A stretch of DNA of 64,000 bases, from contig URUF01000004.1 of NCBI GenBank assembly GCA_900550955.1, positions 1 through 64,000 of the forward strand, read 5' to 3'. A program made the translations under genes and the position numbers. Position 1 is the first letter of the stretch, and each line of letters starts with the position of its first letter. Below, one piece after another: positions 51,249 to 59,289 of the stretch. The stretch comes from an uncultured Eubacteriales bacterium. Lineage in GTDB: Bacteria; Bacillota; Clostridia; Christensenellales; Aristaeellaceae. Below the pieces are notes generated by a model. It was not told the origin of the DNA. It saw nothing but the letters and a program-made list of their open reading frames with translations, and did no database searches.

Positions 51249-51297
51249 AAAAGCCACCATTGTAAAGCCGGTAGTTGGTTATGCAATGGTGGCTTTT
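51249..51297 (+). terminator. stem-loop with T-tail
   Basis: AAAAGCCACCATTG (51249-51262) pairs with CAATGGTGGCTTTT (51284-51297) over 14 bp. The A- and T-ends would allow termination on either strand. Confidence 0.65.
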
Positions 51298-51385
51298 GCT
51301 GTGGTTGAAAACTATCACAAAACATAAGTTTCGTGGCTTCGGTCTTGGCTACGATCTCCGAAATGTTAATCATGGGTGGTGCCTC

Positions 51386-51441
51386 CTTGAAAGTTATCTT
51401 TGATGTGGTCACAGCTTACCCTTTTGAACATAACTTTCAAG
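51386..51441. repeat. perfect 12-bp inverted repeat with 32-base spacer
   Basis: CTTGAAAGTTAT (51386-51397) and ATAACTTTCAAG (51430-51441). It could be an element end or an RNA hairpin upstream of the truncated minus-strand frame. The remainder of 51142-51598 holds the two hairpins, the fragment and, near 51546, a TATAAT that may be the -10 of the following operon. Confidence 0.5.
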
Positions 51442-51598
51442 TCGGTAAAAGAGACAAAGAACTTAGCTTCGGTTTATCTGAAATACCAAGAACAACATTA
51501 ATATTTCTAAAACAAAATTAAGATAAAATACAAATAGCTCTATCGTATAATCCATATTGTTGATTGCAAGAAGCAAAAAACAATGGAGGCAGATTACG

Positions 51599-51970
51599 AT
51601 GACTAAGAAGAATTTTATGTTTCTGGTACTGACCGTTGTTGGCGGTCTCCTGTTTGGCCTGGGTATGTGTATGTGCTTGCTGCCTGAGTGGAATATGTTC
51701 ACCCCCGGCGTCGTGCTTACTGCTTTGGGTGCGCTGGTTCTGCTGGCTATTGCTCTGGTTCGCTGGATCATGGCAGGCAAGCCGGTTGTTGCCGTGAACT
51801 GGAACAAAGTCGGCAAGGTTGCTTACTGTGTTATCGCTGCGTTGGTGCTTGGCACTGGCATGGCGATGATTATGGCGTTTGAAGGCCTGATGATTCCCGG
51901 CATCATCGTGGGGATTGTTGGAATCGTGCTGGCGCTTGGGATCATTCCCGTTCTCAAAGGTCTCAAATAA
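51599..51970 (+). CDS. small multispanning membrane protein
   Basis: 123 residues from ATG 51599 after GGAGG. Four hydrophobic helices (about 6-26, 36-56, 70-90, 96-118). No family recognised with certainty. First of three genes (membrane protein, YKKIE-repeat protein, cardiolipin synthase) that I recall as a recurring trio in gut Clostridia. Codon use (GGT, GCT, CTG, few GCG runs) differs from the host genes on either side, so the trio is probably acquired. Confidence 0.75.
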   Translation: MTKKNFMFLVLTVVGGLLFGLGMCMCLLPEWNMFTPGVVLTALGALVLLAIALVRWIMAGKPVVAVNWNKVGKVAYCVIAALVLGTGMAMIMAFEGLMIPGIIVGIVGIVLALGIIPVLKGLK

Positions 51971-52007
51971 TGAATTTTCACTTCAAAACATTAGGAGGCA
52001 AATAAAC

Positions 52008-52349
52008 ATGTGTGAACAGAACAAGGTACAGAATCAGGAAGAACTCAAGCAGAAGGCTATGGAGCACGACATGAGCGACGCGCAGGATATCGATCTCAAG
52101 GAAGTCGGCCAGGCGGTAGAAGAAGGTGCGGTCAGCGCTTATCAGAAGATCGAAGATGGTGTTGTCGGCGGCTACAAGAAGATTGAGGATGCCGTTGTCG
52201 GCGGTTACAAGAAGATCGAAGAAGGCGTAGTCGAGGGCTTTACGAAGATGACCGATAAATTCGTTGAAAAGCTCTTTACTCGTGAAGGCGAAACCGTTGA
52301 GGACGCCAAGAAGCGTTTGAGCGGCGAAAAGCAGGACGAGGATCAGTAA
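52008..52349 (+). CDS. YKKIE-repeat small hydrophilic protein
   Basis: 113 residues after AGGAGG. N-terminal acidic stretch, then three imperfect 11-residue repeats (YQKIEDGVVGG, YKKIEDAVVGG, YKKIEEGVVEG) and FTKMTDKFVEKLFTREGETVEDAKKRL. Predicted amphipathic helices suited to lying on a membrane surface, without a signal or membrane anchor. Function unknown. It sits 37 bases after the membrane-protein gene and 88 before the cardiolipin synthase frame. Confidence 0.75.
   Translation: MCEQNKVQNQEELKQKAMEHDMSDAQDIDLKEVGQAVEEGAVSAYQKIEDGVVGGYKKIEDAVVGGYKKIEEGVVEGFTKMTDKFVEKLFTREGETVEDAKKRLSGEKQDEDQ
52120..52236 (+). repeat. 33-bp imperfect tandem repeats
   Basis: Three direct 33-bp units encode the 11-residue YKKIEDGVVGG-type repeat in the small hydrophilic protein. 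Confidence 0.7.
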
Positions 52350-52437
52350 GATACAAAAAATCAATACGCAGCGAGGATGCCGGATAGGTAGGCCTCGCTT
52401 TACGACTATCCGGGTAATCAGTAGGAGTGGTGACTGC

Positions 52438-55359
52438 ATGAAAAAGAAGCTCAGATACAATGTGGGCGCTGAGATTGTTGAAAAAGACGTTAACTATATT
52501 CCCGTCAGGTTCATCCTGGCAGTATTTCTGGCAGTGCTGGAAACACTTGGTGTGATCGCCATGGTTGTGCTGTGCTGCCTGTATATTCCGTATTTTTATC
52601 TGGCCATGTGGGCGACTGAAATCGTCTGTGTGGTTCATATCGCAGCATCCAATGAAAATCCGGACTACAAAATTCCGTGGCTATTGGTAGTGCTGGTCAT
52701 TCCGGTGGTCGGACTGATGCTGTATATCATGTTCCACTCCCGCACACTCAAGAAAAAGTATATCCGGCGGATGGAAAACCTGAAAAATCATTCTTACACG
52801 AAAGACGATGCAGATGCGTTTGAAAAGCTGCGTGCCGAGAGCGCAACGGCTGCCAATCAGGCGAAGATGCTCTGTGAAATCTCAGAATCCCATCTGTTTC
52901 AAAATACGAATCAGGCGTATTTTCCACTGGGTGAAGACATGTTCCCGCAAATGCTGAAGGACATCCGCAGCGCAGAGAAATTTATTTTTCTGGAATACTT
53001 TATCATTGAAGAAGGCAAGTTCTGGAACACTATTCTGGATCTTCTTAAGGAAAAGGCGGTAGCTGGTGTGGAGGTGCGCGTAGTCTACGATGATATAGGC
53101 TGCATGAGTACACTGCCGGGCAACTACTGGAAGATATTAAAATCCTACGGTATCAAGGCAACGCCCTTTGCCCTGCTGCGCGGCAATGCGGACAGCGAGT
53201 TCAACAATCGCAGCCACCGTAAAATTCTGGTGATCGACGGCAAGGTTGGCTATACTGGCGGTGTGAACATCGCCGATGAATATATCAACGAAACCGTACG
53301 CTTTGGCCACTGGAAGGATATCGGCATCCGGTTGGAAGGCGAAGCGGTACAGGAGCTGACGAAGCTGTTTCTGGTGGATTACGGTCTGAATGTACGCAAG
53401 GAACCGGAAATCTGCCATGACTATTTCCCTTCCTACAGCAAACAGGAAACAGCAGGTTTTATGATTCCCTTCGGAGATGGCCCGGCCCCTGTGTATGTAC
53501 ATCAGGTGGGCAAGCGCGTGATCCAGAATATGCTCAATCAGGCGCAGCGGTATGTCTGGATGATGTCGCCCTATCTGATCATCGACAGCGAACTCTGCTG
53601 TTCCATCGAATATGCAGCCATGCGAGGCATAGATGTACGCATTATTGTGCCACACATTCCGGACAAGAAGCTGGTATTCGAAATGACGCAATGCTACTAC
53701 GAGCGTTTGATGAAGGCGGGCGTCAAGATTTACGAATACGAACCCGGCTTTATCCATGCTAAGTGTTATCTCACAGATGATGAAACTGCCATGATCGGCA
53801 CGATCAATCTGGATTACCGCAGCCTTGCGCATCACTTTGAAAACGGTGTGTGGATGTATAGGTGCGCCTCTATCGAAGATATTCGGAAGGATTTTGCAGA
53901 TACATTTGACAAGTCCATCCGAATCGAGGATCACATGCTTAAAACAGATGACGGAAACGGCAATATCGTGGAAACCGAAAACACCGTGACCCGAACCTAT
54001 CTGTATATCACAGTAAGCCATAAGACTGCTGATGAAATGGCAGACCACTTTGGTTTTAATGATGACCAGCGGGCGCAGCTTGCGGAATTGCTATCGGATG
54101 ACAACAATTCGCTGTGGGCGGCGGCTCTATACGGTATCGGTGCAACCGATGATGCCATTGTCGCCGTTGCCATGTCGCAGATCGGTAATGTAGGCGGTGA
54201 ACCTTATTGGTCATGGTACGGTTTTGGAAGTCGTGTGGAATGGTGTGCCTGCTTTGTATCGTGGTGTGCCAATGAGTGCGGCTATATCGACAATGGTATC
54301 ATCCCGAAATTTGCAGGCTGTGTCAACGGCGTTCAATGGTTCAAAGACCGTGGACAATGGGCAGATAACAGCGCACAGCCGACACCGGGCATGATTATCT
54401 TCTTTGATTGGGATTCTCCAAACGGTGCATCCGGCCCACAGGACGGACTTTCCGACCATGTGGGTATCGTTGAGAAAGTAGAGAATGGCAGAGTTTATAC
54501 CATTGAGGGTAACACGAGCGATAGCTGCAACAGGCGGGATTACAAGCCCTCAATAACAAATATCTGCGTGAGGATGTTTACACACGAAGCCATCATTGAC
54601 CAAGAGACCTTTGACATTGTGCAGCGTATCCGCGACGGGAGACGCCGCATTACGCCTATGGGTGAAATGCCCGTTCTCTCCGGGATGGTATATTGCGCCG
54701 ACTGCGGCAGCAAGCTCTACCAAGTCCGTGCCAACGGCTGGACGCATGAACAGGAGCACATGGTGTGTGCCACCTATCGCAAGAAAGGTCGGGACATATG
54801 CCCTTCGCATCAAATTCGCAACGTAGTCATAGAGCAGCTGTTGCTTGAAGACCTTCGGAGCGTTACCGCATTTGCCCGTGAGCGTGAAGCTGAATTCATA
54901 GATGTGGTCACAAAAAGCAAGGCAAAAGAAATAGACCGTAGCCTGCGGGAAAGCCGCAGAGAGTACGATCTGGCCAAGGCCCGAATTGCCAAACTGGACA
55001 CTATTATGCAGAGGCTTTACGAGGACAATGTCGAGGGGAAGATTAGCGACGAGCGATTCATGAGGATGGCCTCCACCTACGAAGCTGAGCAAAAGCAGCT
55101 GGAAGCTCGGATTGATGAACTGGAGGCATTCATAGCCGAAGCGAAAGAAAAGACGCTCAATGCTGAATTTTTCCTGTCCTTGGTACGAAAGTACACGGAT
55201 ATCCGGGAACTGGATGCAGAGATCGTCAGGGAGTTTGTAGATCGAATCATTGTCCACAAAGCCGAAACGGTTAATGGTCATCGACAGCAGCGCATTGAAA
55301 TCATCTATAACTGTGTAGGTATTGTAGAAATACCAGCGAGACATGAAAAAACGGCATAG
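52438..55359 (+). CDS. cls: chimeric open frame: cardiolipin synthase fused to CHAP fragment and serine-recombinase C-terminus
   Basis: 973 codons without a stop. Residues 1-~500 are a Bacillota cardiolipin synthase: two N-terminal membrane helices (about 25-90) and two phospholipase-D motifs, His260-Arg-Lys262...Asp267 and His440-Ala-Lys442...Asp447, so catalysis should be intact. The usual last 20-25 residues of Cls are replaced. Residues ~505-705 are a CHAP amidase domain of the type carried by integrative elements; residues ~708-973 are the tail of a large serine recombinase. The two joints look like deletion scars that kept frame. Whether one 110-kDa protein is made, or just the Cls part works, cannot be told. 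Confidence 0.9.
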   Translation: MKKKLRYNVGAEIVEKDVNYIPVRFILAVFLAVLETLGVIAMVVLCCLYIPYFYLAMWATEIVCVVHIAASNENPDYKIPWLLVVLVIPVVGLMLYIMFHSRTLKKKYIRRMENLKNHSYTKDDADAFEKLRAESATAANQAKMLCEISESHLFQNTNQAYFPLGEDMFPQMLKDIRSAEKFIFLEYFIIEEGKFWNTILDLLKEKAVAGVEVRVVYDDIGCMSTLPGNYWKILKSYGIKATPFALLRGNADSEFNNRSHRKILVIDGKVGYTGGVNIADEYINETVRFGHWKDIGIRLEGEAVQELTKLFLVDYGLNVRKEPEICHDYFPSYSKQETAGFMIPFGDGPAPVYVHQVGKRVIQNMLNQAQRYVWMMSPYLIIDSELCCSIEYAAMRGIDVRIIVPHIPDKKLVFEMTQCYYERLMKAGVKIYEYEPGFIHAKCYLTDDETAMIGTINLDYRSLAHHFENGVWMYRCASIEDIRKDFADTFDKSIRIEDHMLKTDDGNGNIVETENTVTRTYLYITVSHKTADEMADHFGFNDDQRAQLAELLSDDNNSLWAAALYGIGATDDAIVAVAMSQIGNVGGEPYWSWYGFGSRVEWCACFVSWCANECGYIDNGIIPKFAGCVNGVQWFKDRGQWADNSAQPTPGMIIFFDWDSPNGASGPQDGLSDHVGIVEKVENGRVYTIEGNTSDSCNRRDYKPSITNICVRMFTHEAIIDQETFDIVQRIRDGRRRITPMGEMPVLSGMVYCADCGSKLYQVRANGWTHEQEHMVCATYRKKGRDICPSHQIRNVVIEQLLLEDLRSVTAFAREREAEFIDVVTKSKAKEIDRSLRESRREYDLAKARIAKLDTIMQRLYEDNVEGKISDERFMRMASTYEAEQKQLEARIDELEAFIAEAKEKTLNAEFFLSLVRKYTDIRELDAEIVREFVDRIIVHKAETVNGHRQQRIEIIYNCVGIVEIPARHEKTA
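53945..54555 (+). pseudogene. CHAP-domain fragment of an integrative-element protein
   Basis: Frame segment VTRTYLYITVSHKTADEMAD through YTIEGNTSDSCN, with CHAP catalytic Cys603 (VEWCACFVSWC) and His674 (SDHVGIVE), numbered in the fused frame. It resembles the C-terminal half of the lysozyme/CHAP proteins (CD1108-like) of clostridial conjugative elements, which open the wall for transfer. It lacks its own start and N-terminal part. Boundaries are approximate. Confidence 0.8.
54560..55359 (+). pseudogene. C-terminal remnant of a large serine recombinase
   Basis: THEAIIDQETFDIVQRIRDG onwards: the recombinase domain end, a zinc ribbon (YCADCGSKLY with Cys753 and Cys756, then C...C further on), and a long coiled coil (about 805-925) as in TndX/TnpX-type integrases of clostridial elements. 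The N-terminal catalytic resolvase domain with its nucleophilic serine is absent, so it cannot recombine. It marks the right end of a decayed integrative element. Confidence 0.88.
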
Positions 55360-55390
55360 CCGATATTGCTACCGACTATGCCGATTTTTT
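55352..55390 (+). terminator. intrinsic terminator overlapping the recombinase stop
   Basis: CGGCATAG (55352-55359) pairs with CTATGCCG (55376-55383), then TTTTTT. The stop codon lies in the left arm, typical of compact element ends. Confidence 0.85.
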
Positions 55391-55465
55391 CAAGGGAATA
55401 AAATCCCTTTGGAGCCCCTTCTTTTGAGGGGGTCAGGCTTTTGCCATATATTCTTTGCGCCCGGT

Positions 55466-58237
55466 TTAATACCCGCCGGCCATAGCCTGCGTAAGCGCGG
55501 CCATGGCTGCGGCCACATCCGCCGTGGAGGCGCCTCCGCCGGACAGGATGCTTTCAAGCGTGGAGGCCGCGCTTTGAATGTTTGCATAAGCGGCGGAGTA
55601 CATATCCAGCGAGGCCATGAGGTCATAGGCGCTTTGCAGCAGCTGTTGGGCGTCCGGGATGAGGGCGTTTTGCAGCGTGGGATCTGCGTCCTCCCAGCCG
55701 GTCGCGTTGTTTTGGGAATAGCTGGTATGAAGCTGGCAGTAGCCCATGGCCCCGGCGGTTCCCAAATATTCCGCAACGATGGAGGCATACTGGGGATCGC
55801 TGGCATAGGCGCTAAGAGGATGCCCGCTTGGGATAACGGCCACGCCCGTGGTCATGGTGCTGGGGCAGAACTCGGTGGCGATTTGGCCGCTTTGCACGCA
55901 GGTGGTTACCGCCTGGTGCATCTGGCAGGACACCGTGGGCACGGTGGGCTGGTACCAGTAATCGGTCACGACGCCGTAGCCCTTGCTGTCGTTACGGCAG
56001 GCGTCGGTGGCGAGCTGGCCGCTCACAGCGCAGGTGGTTACCTTCGTAAGCCCCAAATCCTCGGGGTTTGCCTCGATGATATCGCGGTTGCCCAGCCCCT
56101 TTGCCTCGTGAATCCTGGTCATATAGCTTTTCCAGATGGGCAACGCGCCGGAGCTGCCGGTGGACTTGGAGGAAAGCGGTTTGTAATTATCATGCCCTAC
56201 CCAAATGGAGGAAACATACCAGCCCGTCATGCCCACAAAGGTTACGCCGCGCTGATCGCTGTTGGTGCCGGTTTTACCGGCTACGGTTTGACCGCTTAGC
56301 TTGGCGGCGGTGGCCGTGCCGCCGGAAACCACGTCCTTCATCATATCTACGGCCAGCCAGGCGGTGGAGGGACGGAACACCTGGCGGCGTTCCTGCTGGG
56401 CGTGGCTGTCGTAGATGACGTTGCCGGCGCTATCCGATATGCCCAGGAAGGAAATAGGGGTTTGATATACGCCGCCGTTGCCCAAAACGCCGTAAGCCAC
56501 GGCCAACTGTACGGGCGTAATGCCGCTGGAACCCAGCGACAGGCCGAAGGGCGTTGCGTCAATATGATCGCGGTCCACGCCCATGCGCATTAGAAAATCA
56601 ACCGAGCGGTCCACCCCCACCATATTGAGCAGCGTTTGCGCCGCGGCCACGTTATGGCTGCGTTTCATGCCCTGGCGCAGCGTTTCGGGGCCTACGTAAT
56701 CGCCGCCGCCATAGTTTTTGGGCCAGGTGTCCTTGCCGTCCGAGCCGGTCCAGCCGGTGATGGGAACGGGAATATTATACACCACGCTGGCGGGCGAATA
56801 GCCCAGCTCCAATGCGGGGGCGTACACCGCGATGGGCTTGATGGTGGAGCCGATGGGCATCTTCATATCGGTGGCGCGGTTGAGGGTTTTGCGTACCGTG
56901 GGCCGCGTGCGCGAGCCCACGATGGCCTTAAGCTCGCCGGTACGGTAGTCCAGCACCACGGCGGCTGCCTGCGGCTGCACGATTTCATCATAGGTGCCGT
57001 CGCTGTTGAGCGTGCGGTAGACCTTATCGCTGGGATCGCGCAGGGCGGGATAGTTATTCCAGCTTTCCAGCGTATCCTCTACGATCCCCTGAATTTCGGT
57101 ATCGATGGCCAGGGTAACGTGGTAGCCGCCGGTACGCAGCTCGTTTTCCATCTTATAGCGGTTTTCGCTTGTGTCGTCCAAGCCGTTCAGCTTCAGGAAG
57201 CAGCTTACGATATCCTGCACGGCGTATTCCACGTAATGGGCGTATTTGTACATGCCGTCGCCCTCCGTGGTGGAGTGCTCCAGCACATGCGCCGTGTCCT
57301 GGTTGAGCGCCTCCTGGTACTGCTGCTGGGTGATGAACTGGTTTTCATACATGCAGCGCAGCACATAGTCGGTACGGTCGTTGGTGAGCTTTCGATAATC
57401 GGTGGTTTCGGAGGCGCGGCTGTAAAAGTTGCGGCGCGGGTTGTAATAATAGGGATTGTTGGTCATGCCGGCAAGCATGGCGCATTCGCGCAGGGTGAGC
57501 TCGCTTAGCTCCTTGCCAAAATAGCCCTGCGACGCCACCTGCACGCCGTAATAGTTTTCGCCCAGGTAGATGGTGTTAAGGTAATATTCCAGGATTTGCA
57601 GCTTGGTATAGCGGGTTTCCAGCTGCATGGCCAGGTAGGCCTCCTGGATTTTGCGCTTATAGCTAAGCTCGTTGCTCAAAACGGTGTTTTTGATAAGCTG
57701 CTGCGTGATGGTTGAGCCGCCTTGCTGCGAGCCGGAAACAAAGTTTTGCACAAAGGAACCGATGATACGCTTGATATCGATGCCGTTGTGGGTGTAAAAG
57801 CGCGCGTCCTCCACGGCCACGAAGGCGTTGCGCAGCTGCTCCGGCATGAGAGCGATATTGACCATGATGCGGTTTTCCGTGCCCTTATAATCGGTGATCA
57901 CGTCGCCCTGCGAATCGTAGAGGAACGAGGTTTTATCCTGATCATCCAACATGGTCAGGTCAAGGGTTGGGGCGGTTTCCATATATCCCTTAGCGATGCC
58001 CAGCACCGCGCCCGCCAGCGCCAGCCCGCACAGCACAACCAGTATGGCCAGCATGCGCACGGCGTTGACCAGGACGGAAAGAACAAAATTGGGCTTGGTT
58101 AGCCGGGGCTTAAAGATGGTGCGCTTTTTGGGCGCATCAAGCCCGCCGCCGTCTTCGGGGGAGCGATAGGCGGGGTCGTCCTCCCAGCCGGGAGCATAGC
58201 CCTGCTGCTCGTAAGGATCGTTGGATTGGGTATACAA
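55466..58237 (-). CDS. class A penicillin-binding protein (PBP1a-like)
   Basis: 923 residues with a TTG start at 58237, about 7 bases after AGGAGG; the upstream TTG overlaps that site. Cytoplasmic N-terminus, membrane helix (about 47-76), glycosyltransferase GT51 domain with VEDARFYTHNGID (catalytic Glu143) and GGSTITQQL, then the transpeptidase domain with GSTIKP (Ser464), SHN and KTGTN. A C-terminal extension of about 220 residues contains Cys-rich stretches (TTCAVSGQLATDAC, TTCVQSGQIATEFC) and an Ala/Gly/Ser tail. Polymerises and cross-links peptidoglycan. Divergent from yunB. Confidence 0.93.
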   Translation of the reverse strand: MYTQSNDPYEQQGYAPGWEDDPAYRSPEDGGGLDAPKKRTIFKPRLTKPNFVLSVLVNAVRMLAILVVLCGLALAGAVLGIAKGYMETAPTLDLTMLDDQDKTSFLYDSQGDVITDYKGTENRIMVNIALMPEQLRNAFVAVEDARFYTHNGIDIKRIIGSFVQNFVSGSQQGGSTITQQLIKNTVLSNELSYKRKIQEAYLAMQLETRYTKLQILEYYLNTIYLGENYYGVQVASQGYFGKELSELTLRECAMLAGMTNNPYYYNPRRNFYSRASETTDYRKLTNDRTDYVLRCMYENQFITQQQYQEALNQDTAHVLEHSTTEGDGMYKYAHYVEYAVQDIVSCFLKLNGLDDTSENRYKMENELRTGGYHVTLAIDTEIQGIVEDTLESWNNYPALRDPSDKVYRTLNSDGTYDEIVQPQAAAVVLDYRTGELKAIVGSRTRPTVRKTLNRATDMKMPIGSTIKPIAVYAPALELGYSPASVVYNIPVPITGWTGSDGKDTWPKNYGGGDYVGPETLRQGMKRSHNVAAAQTLLNMVGVDRSVDFLMRMGVDRDHIDATPFGLSLGSSGITPVQLAVAYGVLGNGGVYQTPISFLGISDSAGNVIYDSHAQQERRQVFRPSTAWLAVDMMKDVVSGGTATAAKLSGQTVAGKTGTNSDQRGVTFVGMTGWYVSSIWVGHDNYKPLSSKSTGSSGALPIWKSYMTRIHEAKGLGNRDIIEANPEDLGLTKVTTCAVSGQLATDACRNDSKGYGVVTDYWYQPTVPTVSCQMHQAVTTCVQSGQIATEFCPSTMTTGVAVIPSGHPLSAYASDPQYASIVAEYLGTAGAMGYCQLHTSYSQNNATGWEDADPTLQNALIPDAQQLLQSAYDLMASLDMYSAAYANIQSAASTLESILSGGGASTADVAAAMAALTQAMAGGY

Positions 58238-58370
58238 AGCGGCACCTCCTGCCAAAAAGGGCGTTCACATAGCTATTATAGCATACCCGCTTCATGCGCG
58301 CCATAGCGGACGCTGTAACAATCATCAGCGGTTTTTCCCGCGCATATCAATCAACGAGGGAGGGGAAACA

Positions 58371-59024
58371 ATGCCTGCACGTGGAGGGAAAGGGCGCGGA
58401 TGCCTGCGCATTTTGCTGATTGCGGCGCTGCTGGGGGCCGCGCTGGTGATTGCCTTGGAGCAGAATTTGAGCCAAACGCTGTTGGATATGGCCTATGCGC
58501 AGGCGTATTCCATGGCGGTGGAAACCATTAACCGGGCGGTAAAACAGGTGGCCGGGGGAATCGGCTACGAGGAGCTGATTGAAACCCAGACGGACGGCCA
58601 GGGGCATGTATCCATGCTGCGCGCCAAAACCATGCGGATGAACGAGATCGCCTCCCAAACGGCGCTGCTGGCGGAGGAGGGGCTCAACAGCTTTGAAAAC
58701 CAGTTTGTGAACATTCCCATAGGCGCGGCGCTGGGCATACGGTTCCTATCCGGCTTTGGGCCTAGGATAGCGGTGCAGATTTTGCCGGTGGGCGCTGTAA
58801 ATACCAATTTTGAAACCGAGTTTGAAACCGCGGGCATCAACCAAACGCGGCATAAGATTTTTTTGACGCTGCGCGCTACCATCAGCCTGATTGTGCCCAC
58901 CGGCTCGCAGCGGGTGGAGGTGACCAGCAAGGTGCCCATTGTGGAAAGCATCATTGTTGGCGAGGTGCCGCAAAGCTTTGTGGATGTGAACGACAAGGAT
59001 GAGATGCTTAACCTGATTCCCTGA
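58371..59024 (+). CDS. yunB: sporulation protein YunB
   Basis: 217 residues from ATG 58371 after GGGAGGGG. One N-terminal membrane helix (about 12-32), then an extracytoplasmic domain. Fits YunB of Bacillus: AYSMAVETINRAV at the start, NEIASQTALLAEEG, IPIGAALGIRFLSGFGPRI and VEVTSKVPIVESIIVGEVPQSF. YunB is a mother-cell protein of unknown biochemistry required for full sporulation. Adds to the evidence from dpaAB. Confidence 0.88.
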   Translation: MPARGGKGRGCLRILLIAALLGAALVIALEQNLSQTLLDMAYAQAYSMAVETINRAVKQVAGGIGYEELIETQTDGQGHVSMLRAKTMRMNEIASQTALLAEEGLNSFENQFVNIPIGAALGIRFLSGFGPRIAVQILPVGAVNTNFETEFETAGINQTRHKIFLTLRATISLIVPTGSQRVEVTSKVPIVESIIVGEVPQSFVDVNDKDEMLNLIP

Positions 59025-59115
59025 GAAGGCGCCCGGGAATGCAGCACCATATGCGCCCAAAGGAAAGGGCAACCGTAACAAATGGTGGGAAAAACGCGCG
59101 AAGGCCTCGGAATGC

Positions 59116-59144
59116 TTGACAGGTTCATACTTTTGCAATAAAAT
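59116..59144 (+). promoter_or_regulatory. sigma-A promoter of the surface-protein gene
   Basis: TTGACA (59116-59121), 17 bases, TAAAAT (59139-59144). About 135 bases of leader follow. Confidence 0.8.
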
Positions 59145-59251
59145 AGCATAGAAGAAGCATGGATACGCCTGAAAACCGGAATGAACCGGCAACTGTATGG
59201 AAAGAATATCCATGTTCAACGCCTGTATCCAGAATCGCCGTCGGCATGCCG

Positions 59252-59289
59252 AAGGGAGGAAGGACGGTTAGTTCCGTCCAACATACATG
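59252..59289 (+). promoter_or_regulatory. ribosome site separated from ATG by a small hairpin
   Basis: The only good Shine-Dalgarno (AAGGGAGGAA, 59252-59261) is 25 bases from the ATG at 59287, too far for normal initiation. Between them GGACGG (59262-59267) pairs with CCGTCC (59274-59279). Folding this 18-base hairpin would bring the site to a normal spacing of about 7. Confidence 0.45.

Larger units (their letters stand above)
51194..51373 (-). pseudogene. possible truncated gene start (fragment)
   Basis: On the minus strand an ATG at 51373 lies 8-9 bases after AAGGAGG and opens a 60-codon frame beginning MINISEIVAKTEATKLM. The first ~18 residues look like a real N-terminus; the rest reads through the hairpin at 51249-51297 and looks like junction sequence. 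Most likely a remnant at the edge of the foreign segment. Confidence 0.3.

Noticed and set aside
54560..55359. An active serine integrase
   Set aside because: Only the C-terminal zinc-ribbon and coiled-coil parts remain; the catalytic resolvase domain is missing.
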